Shown here in pieces: positions 13,784 through 26,558 of a stretch of DNA of 55,000 bases. A model generated the notes under the pieces. The model searched no databases. It was not told the DNA's origin and was given only the letters and a program-made list of their open reading frames with translations. Origin of the DNA: Neocallimastix lanati (nom. inval.). Lineage: Eukaryota; Neocallimastigomycota; Neocallimastigomycetes; Neocallimastigales; Neocallimastigaceae. Each line of letters begins with the position of its first letter. Position 1 is the stretch's first letter. The DNA lies in assembly GCA_016946835.1 (NCBI GenBank), contig JACVTC010000043.1:455001-510000 (forward strand), given 5' to 3'. Both the position numbers and the translations under genes were made by a program.

Positions 13784-15205
13784 ATTTTATTTTTTTTCAA
13801 TAAAACAAAGTAAGAATAGATAAATTAATCAAATAAAATAATATTATATATTTATATTTTTTCAACCAGTGAAAAAATAATTTTTTTTTTTTTTTAATTT
13901 TCTTTAGTATTTAATATTTATAATATGAATAATAATTATTATATTTAATTATTATATTATATAATTACAAGAGATAAAGCTGTATTTTTATATTTTTTAT
14001 TAAATTATGAAAAATAATAATAAATAATTAATATTATTATATATATTTTTTAATTTTATACAAAAATAAATTCTAATTAAATTAGCGGACTGTATAAAGA
14101 TAAATAAATATATTTAAAATAATTGATCAGAACTGTCATATAAAAAGAATAAAAAAACTATGAATTATAATTTTTATATTTAAAATTATATCAATATCAT
14201 CTAATTATTTCTATATCATTAAATTATTTCACTAAAATTTAATTATTAATTTTGTTTTTTATTTATTCAAAAAAAATATTGAAAATGTTTTAACATATAT
14301 TACATTATATCTTCATATATATTAATTACGTATATAAATTAGAATATTTTAATTTTATAAATTATTATTAATTTTTATAATTATTAATTTAGAAATCCCC
14401 AATTTAATCCATTAATATTATCATAAATTTCAAAAACATCAACACGAAATAAAATATCTAGAAATTATGTCTCAATAAACATATAGATCATATTTTTAAA
14501 TTATAAATTAAAAAAAAAAAAGTTATTTATAAAGTTTAAAATATTTAATATATATATTTCTTTAATTAATTGATTTAATTAATAGTATAAAATATAAGTA
14601 AATATTCACAACTTTAAAATATTCGTTTTTATTCAAAATATATAAATATATTTGGAAAATTATTTATTTATTTATTTTTTTTTTTTTTTAAACTTAAAAA
14701 TCTTCATTTTCTCCAATAAAATATCTCATATTTTTAAAATAATAATTATTTATATATATATTATTTTTCAAACTTTATTTATAATAAAATAAAATATATT
14801 TTGTAAAAAAAAAATAAAAATTTATAATAAAATTAAATAATACGCTCTTTCAACATATTTTATTTTATTTTCATAATTAATGTTTATATTTTATGAAAAA
14901 TAATTTATATTAGAACTTGTTATTCATCTGAATATAAGATTAGAACGTTTATAATTTATGAACTACAAAAGATTATTGAGATTACAAAAATTTTTAATTA
15001 AAAATAATTTATATTAATTTTCATAATTAAAACTTCAATTTAAAATGAAATATTAATGATATTTAAAAAAGAAAAAAAAGATTTTTATTATTCCATATAA
15101 TTCTAATTTTAATTTTTTCAATAATAAATTTAAAATTATTGTTTAGATTCAAAATTTATCATATTATTAATAATCACAAATTATTAATTTATATTTATTA
15201 AATAT

Positions 15206-15263
<58 letters not shown>

Positions 15264-15450
15264 AAAGTTAATACTACTAACATAAATTAATAATTTTTTA
15301 TATTTATACATAATTACAAATTTATATTTATTTATTTATTATTTCAAATATTTATATATAGTTACAAATTTTTATTTTTATTTTTATTTTTATATAGATA
15401 CATATTTTTAATTATTATTTTGATAATAGCCTATCTTGCTTTATATTAAT
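13784..15450. other. Array spacer: pseudogene upstream flank plus GH11 downstream flank, SWEET missing
   Basis: Bases about 13784-14130 match the upstream flank of the intact GH11 genes ('attagcggactgtata'). Bases about 14390-14640 match part of the SWEET-to-GH11 spacer ('agaaatccccaatttaatcc', also at about 16871). From about 14690 to 15420 the sequence matches GH11 downstream flanks (also near 20680 and 24660). No SWEET coding sequence remains, so this is a cassette whose SWEET gene was deleted. A T run of about 50 nt lies at 15210-15259. Confidence 0.7.
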
Positions 15451-16185
15451 TTATTTACTAATATAAACTTTAGCATAAGGGAAATCTGTTGTACCACTTG
15501 TATATGATTTATTACTACCTGCTTCTCCTAAAACTTTAGCTTCATAAATTTTACCTAATTTCATTCCAATTTTTTCCCATTGTTTGAAATGGGCAGTAAT
15601 ATCAATAGTACCACAATTACGTGCTTGCTTACGAATACTGAAATATTGCTTGAATTGAGTATTACCATCAATCAATGGACCATAACGAGTATTTTCATAA
15701 ACGGTGTATTGTGCTCCATCAATAATATACTCTCCATGTCTCTTATTACCAACCCAATCTCCTGGTCGATTTTGTCCAAGCCAATTATCAACAATATAGA
15801 ATTCAACAAGTGGACTTCTACTCCAACCATAGACACCAACATATGAGTAATCAACATTTCGGATATTTTGTTTAACTACTTTAAAATCAGCTTTCAAATG
15901 TCCAATTTGAGTATGAGTCTTACTACTATCAAATGAAAGTCCACTACGACATAAATAATCTTTAGTATTTTGGAAAGAACAAGAGAAAGAACCATTTGAA
16001 TAGAAAGTAGCACCGTTATTACCACCATCAGCCCATAATTCATAATTCACACCTCCAATTTTTCCTTTCTTACTTTTAGTTTCTTTAACACTTACACCTG
16101 TATGTTTTGTTGAACTACAAAAACTTTGAGCTAACGAAGAAGTAGCTAAAGTGAAAACAAATGGAATAAATTTTAATAATTTCAT
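15451..16185 (-). CDS. Secreted GH11 endo-1,4-beta-xylanase (244 aa), intact
   Basis: Family GH11 endoxylanases hydrolyse internal beta-1,4 links of xylan by a retaining mechanism. Residues 1 to about 20 form a signal peptide (MKLLKFIPFVFTLATSSLAQ, cleavage near the final Ala-Gln). The mature chain is one beta-jelly-roll domain. PLVEFYIVDNW holds the nucleophile Glu128. SIRKQARNCGTIDITAHF is the thumb and following strand. HFKQWEKIGMKLGKIYEAKV precedes LGEAGSNKSYTSG with the predicted acid/base Glu221. The length is usual for a single-domain GH11. There is no dockerin or carbohydrate-binding module after YISK, so it would be a free enzyme and not a cellulosome component. There is no intron, consistent with the published idea that gut-fungal GH11 genes came from rumen bacteria. 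It lies 1.6 kb downstream of SWEET copy A on the same strand. It differs from the 38485 copy at only a few residues (positions 11, 18, 26, 60, 64, 88 and 171). Confidence 0.95.
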   Translation of the reverse strand: MKLLKFIPFVFTLATSSLAQSFCSSTKHTGVSVKETKSKKGKIGGVNYELWADGGNNGATFYSNGSFSCSFQNTKDYLCRSGLSFDSSKTHTQIGHLKADFKVVKQNIRNVDYSYVGVYGWSRSPLVEFYIVDNWLGQNRPGDWVGNKRHGEYIIDGAQYTVYENTRYGPLIDGNTQFKQYFSIRKQARNCGTIDITAHFKQWEKIGMKLGKIYEAKVLGEAGSNKSYTSGTTDFPYAKVYISK

Positions 16186-16282
16186 TTTTTATAATTTTTC
16201 AATAAAACAAAGTAAGAATAGATAAATTAATCAAATAACTTTATATTTTATATTTGTATTTTATCAACCAATGAAAAAAATA

Positions 16283-16327
<45 letters not shown>

Positions 16328-17614
16328 TTTTCTTTAGTATTTAATATTTATAATATGAATAAAAATTATACTATTTAATTATTATATTATATAATTACAA
16401 GCGATAAAGCTGTCTTTTTATACTTTTTATTAAATTATGAAAAATAATAATAAATATTTAATATTATTATATATATTTTTTAATTTTATACAAAAATAAA
16501 TTCTAATTAAATTAGCGAACTGTATAGAGACAGATAAGCAATAATTTATTTAAATAATTGATCAAAATTGTCATATAAAAAGAATAAAATAACTATGAAT
16601 CATAATTTTATATTGAAATTTATATCAATATAATTATTTCTATGAAATTAAATTATTTCTATACTACTAAATTATTTCAATCACCAAACTTTAATTATTT
16701 ATTTTGTTTTTCATTTTTCATTACTTTTTCTATAATTTAATTTAATTTATTTTTTTTTTTTATTCAATCTGTACTTTAATTACGCTCATATTTTACTATT
16801 TATTTTATTAAATTTTATATTTATTTTATTTGTGTATGTAATTTTCAATATGCTTTATTATTTTAATCTAGAAATCCCCAATTTAATCCATTAATATTAT
16901 AAAATTCAAAAATATCACTAAGAAATAAAATAGCTAGAAATTTTGTCTCATAAATACTCAATCATAGATCATATTTTTTAATGATAAATTAAAAAAAAAA
17001 ATCTTAATAAAAATGAATATTTTTAAGTTGTGATTATAACTTATATTTTATACTACTACAATATGTATTGTCAATAATATACCAAATAAACAAGCCATAT
17101 TTTATTATATATTTCAATTATTATTAACTAAATTAATTAGATGTATATTAAATATTTTAAACTTTATTATCAAAATTTCTTTTTTATTTTATAATAATTA
17201 ATAATTATTATATATAAATTTATATCTATATATATATCTATATATATAGATTTATTGAATTAATTAATAAATATATTTATTAATTTTATTTTCATTTATT
17301 TATTTTAGTTATTTATTAATTTTATTTATTTATTTATTTATTTTTATTTATAATTACTTATTTATTTAATAATATTCCTAATATAATATTTAAATAATAT
17401 TTATGATTTTGACATAAAAAAAAAATTATTATTATTATTATTTTTAAATTTTTTTATAATTTATGATTTTATTTGATAATAAATAAATAATATAATAAAA
17501 ATTTTTATATTGCGATTGTTTTATATAATATAATGAATATAATATATATAATAAATATAATAAAAAAAATATTTTGATATTTTAATTAATTATTTTAATT
17601 ATAAATCATTGATA

Positions 17615-17645
<31 letters not shown>

Positions 17646-17793
17646 GGTATTTAATGCGAATAATATTAATTGCAATAATAAATATTATAATTATGATTAT
17701 ACGAATGCTTTTTTATTTTTATTTATTTTTTTTTTTTTTAATATTTTTTAATTTTCTTTATTATATTTTATTTTATTATTATTTTTAATTTAT
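16186..17793. other. SWEET A to GH11 spacer with GH11 promoter
   Basis: There is no gene. It is the reverse complement of the 36861-38484 spacer over almost its full length. Near the GH11 end it contains a candidate TATA element (16414-16422), a T run (about 16287-16325) and the conserved block 'gactgtat..' seen in all GH11 upstream flanks. Confidence 0.7.
16414..16422 (-). promoter_or_regulatory. Candidate TATA box of the GH11 gene at 15451-16185
   Basis: TATAAAAAG lies on the minus strand about 230 bp before the ATG. The same motif in the same context (followed by 'acagctttatcgct') is 222 bp before the ATG of the intact copy at 38485. In pseudogene 1 the motif is altered. Conservation between the functional copies is the only support, because in A+T-rich DNA TATA-like words are common. 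Confidence 0.35.
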
Positions 17794-18986
17794 TTATTGA
17801 AGAGTCATGGCGGTGTCAACTGAAACATTTTCTAATTTAATTCCATTTATTAATTTTTCTTCAGTTGCTTTTCTAGGATATATAAAGAAGAGAAGAAATT
17901 GAAGAAGAGCTGAAATTACGCCAAGGCCATTTGGGAACCAAATATAAAAATCATTAAAGAAGAGTCCATAAGTTAACCAGAAAGCACCATTTAAAGTTAG
18001 GGCTACAGTAGTTAAAAAGTTAATAGAATTACTATTTTTTGTTTTAATAACTTCAAATACAGTAGTTAAAGGAGATACATAAACCCCACAAAGAATAATG
18101 ATACCAATAATTCCCATTGAATTTTTAGCAGCATCATAATTATTTTTGAATAAAATAAATGATAAAGCACCTCCACAAATATCCAATAATGTAAAAACTA
18201 ATAAAGTTATAAGAGAAATATTGAAATCTTTTGGTTTTAAATTTGAAGAAAATAAAATCATAATATAATATTGACCTAAAATAATTCTATGAATATTAAT
18301 AAAAAAAATTATTTTAAAAAAATTTTTTTTTAAATTGTATTATTAAAGTGAAATATTTAAAATTATTTATATTTTAATAAAAAAATATAAATTAATAAAA
18401 AAAAAAAAAAAAAAAAAAAAAAATACCCTCCAACATTTGGCCTGAATATAATTAAATTATATTTATATATAATTAAATAAATTAATAATATATATTTAAT
18501 AATAGAAAAAAAATAAAAATCAGTTTACCATATAATATATTTAATTATATAGATAATTTGATAATAAAATTTACATAAATTTATATTGAATAAAAGCTTG
18601 AATAATAATATTAAATAATTACCAAAAAGTCCAATGATTATGAATTACAAATGAATAAAGATCTTGACAAAGACAATTACAAAAAATCATAATACTTGGA
18701 AATGGATTAATTTTACAAACTTCATTTTTACCTCTTAAAGAATGAATTTCTTTGAAAGGACTTAAAAATATGAAATATCTATTATATTATATTTATATAT
18801 TAATTTATATATAAAAATATTTTATTATTATTTCAAACATTAATAAATATATATATTATTATTATTAATGTATATTATTATCTAATAAAATAAAAATGTA
18901 ATATATAATTACGCAGTAAAACATCCTAATAAAGGAAAAACCGTTTCAGTAATAATTTCACAAGCTTGGCTAGTACACTCAATCAT
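17794..18986 (-). CDS. SWEET (MtN3/saliva) sugar transporter, copy A (239 aa, 4 exons)
   Basis: SWEETs are seven-helix facilitators that carry mono- or disaccharides down a gradient. Exons (minus strand): 18913-18986, 18623-18760, 18427-18441 (15 nt) and 17794-18286, with GT/AG introns of 152, 181 and 140 nt. The joined protein has the first triple-helix bundle (residues about 14-84, with TAPFKEI and WPNVGGIILGQYYI), then a linker helix and the second bundle (about 97-220). The second bundle carries VSPLTTVFEVIKTKNSNSIN, AFWLTYGLFFNDFYIW and FPNGLG. Pro26, Asn73, Pro148, Trp179 and Asn195 keep the spacing of the sugar-site residues of plant SWEETs. Reading only the last exon from its internal Met would give a 155-aa half-transporter; the upstream exons are conserved in all five copies and complete the family fold, so I prefer the 4-exon model. 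Gly35 here is Ser in copies B, C and E. The intact GH11 gene follows downstream. Confidence 0.9.
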
Positions 18987-19386
18987 TTTTTTTTTAATTT
19001 ATTTACTAATTATTTTCAATATATAATTTTAGATTATTTTTTTTTCTTTGGTTTCTTTTGTAAATTAGATTATATTATATGTTTTTATATTTTTAAAAAT
19101 AATATTAATTATATTTTTTATTTGTAAATATTTATTTTGGAATGATAATAATAAAAAAAAAAGAAGAAAATACATGCTTATTTATATAAAAATATGTTTA
19201 ATATCTTTAATATAATTTCTTTATTTTTCCTTTCTATTTATTTCATTTCATTCCTTTTTTTTTTTTTTTTTTTTATTAATATTTATTAGATAAAATTTTA
19301 TTAAAATTTTCAAATACTTTTTTAAATTTTACATAATAAATATTTATGGTTCCATATTTTAATTATAAAATTTTTAAATTTGTATA

Positions 19387-19417
<31 letters not shown>

Positions 19418-19787
19418 TTATTTTATTTTATTTTATTTTTTTCCCCTATAACATATATATTAATGAGTTTACGACTTAAAAATAATATTTATGATTAATC
19501 CAATATTTTCTAATATTACATTATTAATGAAAATTTCAGTGAAATAAACAGAGATAAAAATAATATTTAACAAGATAATATGGAAATTTAATAATATTTA
19601 TGGAAATATAATTGTTTTTGAAAAAAAATTTTTTTATTTGACATGCTTTATTCTAATATATAATATTATATATTGGTATTATAATAAAAATTAAATAAAA
19701 AATAATTATTTTATCATATAAACAAATTTATCTATATACATAATGAAATAATATAATCAATAATAATATAATATAATTTTACAAAGA

Positions 19788-19828
<41 letters not shown>

Positions 19829-21057
19829 TTATTACTAGTAATATTAATTTTTCTACATTATAACTTAGAAAATTTTTAATCAGTTTACCAGAAATTAAAT
19901 TAAAAAATAAAAAAAAAAAAAAAATTATATTTAGTAGAAAATTAATAAATGATTTATATCGAGTAAATATTTAGAAGATTACATACCGCTAATGATGAAT
20001 AATGAAAATTAATACATTATTTACAAAAATAAATATTTTAAAGGTTATATCCACAGCTAATAATGAATAATGGATTCTTCTTTAATAAATAAATTTCCCA
20101 TTTTAATATATATTATATAAATTTTTTTACATTATCTTTGATTTTATTATTATAAATATTTTGTTTTTGTATAAATAATAAATTATTAAAATGATTATAT
20201 AAAATTTTCTATTAATATTGAAGCTATAATGAATATTTATATATATATATATTTATATATATTATATAATATATCATAAAAATTTTTCATTTAGAATTAA
20301 AATTAAAATACAAATAATATTTGTTAATAAAACTTTTCAATGTTATTTAAAAAAATTATAATATAGTTATCTATATTATCCTAGCATATATATATTATTA
20401 ATTTTATAATTTTAATAATAATGAAACGATTCCATTTTATTTATATATAAGTTTTAAAAAAAATAACATTAATATTCCTTTTTTTATTTAAATTATTTGT
20501 GATTATTTTCATAAAAAATTTTTTTAATATAAAATTTAAGCCATTTATATTAAATATAAAAATTTTAACTAATTTTTATTGGATTAAATATAAAACCCAT
20601 TTAAAATCTTTTTATGGTAAAAAAGATTAAATTAAATTAATTTTTTCAAATATTATTATATATATATATTACTTAAAAATCTCCATTTTCTTCAATAAAT
20701 CTCCATGATAATTATTTGTGTTTTATTATTTTTTAAACTTTATTTATAATAAAAAAATATATTTATATTTCCTAAAAAAAAAATTATAAAGATTTTATAA
20801 TTAAATAATTCTCTCTCCTCAGTATTTTATTCCATTCTAATAATTAATTTTTATTTTTGATTAAAAATTAAAATTTCATTAGAACTTGTTATTTATATGG
20901 ATATAATTATTAGAATGATAAAAGTTTTAGGATACATTTATAATTTATGAATTACAAAAGATAATTGAGATTATGAAAATTTTTAATTAAAAATATTTAT
21001 ATAGATATTTCATAATTAAAACTTCATTTTAAAATGATATATTAATGATATTTAAAT

Positions 21058-21091
<34 letters not shown>

Positions 21092-21575
21092 ATTCCATAA
21101 AGTTCAAATTTTAATTTTTCAATAATAAATTTAACAAATTGCTTAATTTAAAAAATTTTCTTATTATTAAAAATTTCTAATTATTAATATGTATTTATTG
21201 AATTTAAAATTTTATTTTTATTTTTATTTTTATTTATCATAAAATGGTATTACTATTACAATAATATTTTATATTTATACATAATTATATATTTATATTT
21301 ATATTTTTGATTTTATTTAATTATAGATTATATAATAAACATTTATTTATTGTTTTTTTTTTTTTTTAAAAAAAAAACGAATTTATATAGAAGAGTTTAT
21401 ATACTAAATATAAGTATTTTATGAAAAAATATATATATATTTTGATATTTTAATTATATAATATATTAATTATTTTATTTATAAATCATTGATAATATAT
21501 TTTTTTTAGTATTTAATGCGAATAATATTAATTGCAATAATAAATATTATAATTATGATTATACGAATGCTTTTT

Positions 21576-21629
<54 letters not shown>

Positions 21630-21704
21630 AATATTTTTTAATTTTATTTTATTTTATTTTATTTTATTTTATTTTATTTTTTTTTATTATTATTTTTAAT
21701 TTAT
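18987..21704. other. Spacer between SWEET A and B; GH11 missing from this cassette
   Basis: Read from right to left: SWEET B 3' flank (21704 to about 21330), GH11 downstream flank (about 21300-20680), then SWEET A upstream flank (about 20600-18987). The GH11 gene expected between the first two blocks is absent, with the scar at about 21300-21370. The block holding 'tccacagctaataatgaata' (about 20050) recurs upstream of every SWEET copy. It also has AAT and TA microsatellites and no other gene. Confidence 0.7.
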
Positions 21705-22931
21705 TTATTGAAGAGTCATGGCGGTGTCAACTGAAACATTTTCTAATTTAATTCCATTTATTAATTTTTCTTCAGTTGCTTTTCTAGGATATATAAAGAA
21801 GAGAAGAAATTGAAGAAGAGCTGAAATTACACCAAGGCCATTTGGGAACCAAATATAAAAATCATTAAAGAAGAGTCCATAAGTTAACCAGAAAGCACCA
21901 TTTAAAGTTAAGGCTACAGTAGTTAAAAAGTTAATAGAATTACTATTTTTTGTTTTAATAACTTCAAATACAGTAGTTAAAGGAGATACATAAACCCCAC
22001 AAAGAATAATGATACCAATAATTCCCATTGAATTTTTAGCAGCATCATAATTATTTTTGAATAAAATAAATGATAAAGCACCTCCACAAATATCCAATAA
22101 TGTAAAAACTAATAAAGTTATAAGAGAAATATTGAAATCTTTTGGTTTTAAATTTGAAGAAAATAAAATCATAATATAATATTGACCTAAAATAATTCTA
22201 TGAATATTAATAAAAAAAATTTTTTTAAAAAAAATTTTTTTTTTAAATTGTATTATTAAAGTGAAATATTTAAAATTATTTATATTTTAATAAATAAATA
22301 TAAATTAATAAAAAAAAAAAAAAAAAAAAAAATACCCTCCAACATTTGGCCTGAATATAATTAAATTATATTTATATATAATTAATTAAATTAATAATAT
22401 ATATTTAATAATAGAAAAAAAATAAAAATCAGTTTACCATATAATATATTTAATTATATAGATAATTTAATAATAAAATTTACATAAATTTATATTGAAT
22501 AAAAGCTTGAATAATAATATTAAATAATTACCAAAAAGTCCAATGATTATGAATTACAAATGAATAAAGATCTTGACAAAGACAATTACAAAAGATCATA
22601 ATACTTGGAAATGGATTAATTTTACAAACTTCATTTTTACTTCTTAAAGAATGAATTTCTTTGAAAGGACTTAAAAATATGAAATATCTATTATATTATA
22701 TTTATATGTTAAAATTTATATATAAAAATATTTAATAATTATTTCAAACATTAATAAATATATATATATATATATTATTATTATTATTATATTATTAATA
22801 TTATTATTATTAAAATATATAATTATCTAATAAAATAAAAATGTAATATATAATTACGCAGTAAAACATCCTAATAAAGGAAAAACCGTTTCAGTAATAA
22901 TTTCACAAGCTTGGCTAGTACACTCAATCAT
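21705..22931 (-). CDS. SWEET sugar transporter, copy B (239 aa, 4 exons)
   Basis: Exons: 22858-22931, 22532-22669, 22336-22350 (15 nt) and 21705-22197. The last-exon protein is identical to copy A; the only amino-acid difference I find is Ser35 for Gly35 in exon 2. Introns are also closely similar, differing mainly in homopolymer length and short indels, which indicates recent duplication or gene conversion. No GH11 gene follows it: its 3' flank runs directly into GH11 downstream sequence, so its partner xylanase has been deleted. All residues expected for transport are present and the gene looks functional. Confidence 0.88.
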
Positions 22932-25437
22932 TTTTTTTTTTTTAATTTATTTATTAATATTTTTAATATATAATTTTAGATTGCTTTTTTTTCTTTGATT
23001 TCTTTGGTAAATTAGATTATATTTTATGTTTTTATTTTTTTAATAATAATATTATTTATATTTTTTATTTATAAATATTTATTTATGAATAATAGTATTA
23101 AAAAAAAAAAAAAGAAAAGAAAATACATGCTTATTTATATAAAAAATTTTTTAGTATATTTTTCTTTTCATTTTTTTTTTATTAATGTTTACTATATAAA
23201 TTTTTAATTAAAATTTAACTACTTTTATGAATTTTACATAATAAATATTCATAGTTCCATGTTTTAATTATAAAATTTTTAAAATTGTATATAATATATT
23301 ATATATATATATATATATTTATTTATTTATTTTATTTTGTTTTATTTTTTTTTCCCCATAACATATATATTAATGAGTTTACGGCTTAAAAATAATATTT
23401 ATGTTTAATCCAATATTTTCTAATATTACATTATTAATGAAAATTTCAGTGAAATAAACAGAGATAAAAATAATATTTAATTAGATATAACATAGTAATT
23501 AAATAATTTTTATGAAGATATAATTGTTTTTGAAAAAAATAATTTTTTATTTGACATGTTTTATTCTAATATATAATATTATATATTGGTATTATTATAA
23601 TAAAAAATAAATAAAAAATCATTATTTTATCATATAAACAAATTTATCTATATACATAATGAAATAATATATTCAATAATAATATAATATAATTAAAAAA
23701 AGTACTACTACTACTAATAATAATAATAATAATAATAAAAATTATTACTAGTAATATTAATTTTTTTTTTTTTTTTCATTTTAACTTTTAAAATTTTAAA
23801 TAATTTTCCAGAAATTAAATTAAAAAATAAAAATAAAAAAAAAAATTATATTTAGTAGAAAATTAATAAATGATTTATATCAAATAAATATTTAGAAGAT
23901 TACATCTGCCGCTAATGATGAATAATAAAAATTAATATGTTAGTTACAAAAATAAATATTTAAAAGTTATATCCACAGCTAATAATGAATAATAGATTCT
24001 TTTTTAAAAAATAAATTTCCCATTTTAATATATATTATATAAAAATTTTTACATTATCTTTGATTTTATTATTATAAATATTTTGTTTTTGTATTAAAAA
24101 TAAATTATTAAAATGATTATATAAAATTTTCTATTAATATTGAAATTATAATGAATATATATATATATATATATATATATGCAATATATAATACATCATA
24201 CGAAAAGTTTCATATAGAATTAAAATAAAAATACAAGTAATATTTGTTAATAAACCTTTTCAATGTTATTAAAAAAAGAATTAATAATTTAATTATATAT
24301 GTTATCCAAACAATATATATTTTCATATATTTTCCTAGTTTTATAATTTGATTAATAATGAAATGAATCCACTTTATATATATATATAAAATAAAAAAAA
24401 AAGGAACATTAAAAGTCCTTTTTTTTTTCTTTTTTTTTTTTTATTTATATATTATATATTATTTATGATTATTTTCATAAATAAACTTTTTTTTATATAT
24501 AATATTTATGCCATATATATTAATTATTAAAATTTTAACTAATTTTTATTGGATTAAAAATAAAACCCATTTAATATCTTTTTATGGCAAAAGATTAAAT
24601 TAAATTAATTTTTTCAAATATTATTATATATATATTTGAAAAAAAAATTATTTTTTATTATTACTTAAAAATCTCCATATTCTTCAATAAATCTCCATAT
24701 TTTCAAAATGATAGTTATTTATGTTTTATTATTTTTTAAACTTTATTTATAATAAAAATATATATATATATATATTTATTTTCCCTAAAAAAAATTATAA
24801 AAATTTATAATTAAATAATTTTCTCTCCTCAGAATTTTATTCCATTTTAATAATTAATTTTTATTTTTTTTAAAAATTAAAATTTCATTAGAACTTGTTA
24901 TTCATATGGATATAATTATTAGAATGATAAAAGTTTTAGGATACGTTTATAATTTATTAATTACTAAAGATAATTGAGATTACAGAAATTTTTAATTAAA
25001 AATATTTATATAAATATTTAATAATTAAAATTTCAATTTAGAATAATATATTAATGATATTTAAAATATGAAAAAAAAAAAAATACTTTTATTCCATGTA
25101 ATTCAAATTTTAATTTTTCAGTAATAAATTTAAGATATGGTTTAATTTCAATTTCTTTTTTTCATTATTGAAAATCACTAATTACTGAGATGTATTTATT
25201 GTATTTAAAATTTTATTTGCTTTTTTTTTTTTTTTTTTTATAGAAAATTATTACTATTACAATTAAATAATAACTTTATGTAATTGTATACTTATATATA
25301 ATTACATATTTATATTTATATTTTTATTTATATACATAATTTAATATATTTATATAAATTATGAATTTTTATTTTTATATATAGATATATATTTTTAATT
25401 ATTATTTTGATAATATTCTTTCTTGCATAATATTAAT
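22932..25437. other. Spacer between SWEET B and GH11 pseudogene 3
   Basis: There is no gene. From right to left it holds the GH11 downstream flank (about 25437-24660) and then SWEET B upstream sequence. The reverse complement of about 24700-22932 is found at about 33800-35641 upstream of SWEET E, including the block 'gcaatatataatacatcata' (about 24181). Contains TA and AAT microsatellites. Confidence 0.7.
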
Positions 25438-25818
25438 TTATTTACTAATATAAAGTTTAGCATATGGGAAATCTGCTTTACCACTTTTATATGATTTATT
25501 ACTACCTGCTTCTCCTAAAACTTTAGTTTCAAATGTCCAATTTGAATATGAGTCTTAGTACTATCAAAGGAAAGTCCACTACGACATAAATAATCTTTAG
25601 TATTTTTTAATGAATAAGAAAAAGAACCATCAGAATAGAAAGTAGCACCGTTATTACTGCCATCAGCCCATAATTCATTATTCACACCTCCAATTTTTTC
25701 TTTCTTATTTTTAGTTTCTTTAACACTTACATCTGTATGTTTTGCAGTACTACAAAAACTTTGAGCAAACAAAGAAGTTACTAGAGTAAAAAAATGGAAT
25801 AAATTTTAATAATTTTAT
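25438..25818 (-). pseudogene. GH11 xylanase pseudogene 3 (start lost, frameshift, internal deletion)
   Basis: The ancestral start codon at 25818-25816 reads ATA. A net 2-nt loss in the signal-peptide region breaks the frame. The N-terminal domain then reads normally from AQSFCSTAKHTDVSVKETK to THIQIGHLK. There the sequence jumps straight to the extreme C-terminus (LGEAGSNKSYKSGKADFPYA, stop at 25438). About 350 bp coding for residues roughly 100-216 are missing, including the nucleophile Glu. The deletion joins two short GAA/GCTAAAG-like similarities, suggesting slippage or microhomology repair. The 1.67-kb distance to SWEET C matches that of the intact pairs, so this is the xylanase of cassette C, now dead. 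Confidence 0.93.
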
Positions 25819-26500
25819 TTTTAATAATTTTTCAATAAAATAAATTAAGAATAGATAAATTAATCAAACAAATTAATATTATATTTGTATTTTTTCAACC
25901 TATGAAAAAATAATATTTTTTTATTTTTAATTTTCTTTCGTATTTATTATTTATAATTTGAATAATAATTATTATATTTAATTATTATAAATATTATAAA
26001 GTAGTATTGAAAGAGAAAAAACAGTCCTTTTTTATATTTTTTGTGAAATTAGTAGAAATAATAATAAATAATTAATATTATTTTATCTATTATATAATTC
26101 TATACAAAAATACAATCTAATTAAATTAACGGACTGTATAAAAATAAATAAACATTAATTTATTTAAAATAATTGATCAAAATTGTCATATAAAAAGAAT
26201 AAAAAAATTATGAATAATAATTTTTAAATTGAAATTTATATCAATATTGTTAAATTATTACTATAATATTAAATTATTTTAACTTTATATATTAATTTTG
26301 ATTTTCAGTTTTCATTATTTTTTCAAGAAAAATATTGAAAATGCTTTAACATATAATACATTAATACTTATTTTCATTTATAAATTACAATATTTTATAT
26401 TCATAAAATTTGTTTTTTTGTTATTGATTTTTTTTAATTATTATTATTATTCTAGGTTTTTATAGTTTTGGTAAATTATTTAAATATTCAATAAAAGATA

Positions 26501-26558
<58 letters not shown>

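Noticed and set aside
15580-15846. Plus-strand open frame of 88 aa opposite the GH11 gene (and its mirror at 38824-39090)
   Set aside because: Antisense shadow of the GH11 coding sequence; no independent features.
17794-18261. The 155-aa last exon of SWEET as an independent semi-SWEET half-transporter
   Set aside because: The upstream exons, including the 15-nt micro-exon, are conserved in all five copies with GT/AG borders and complete a normal seven-helix SWEET.
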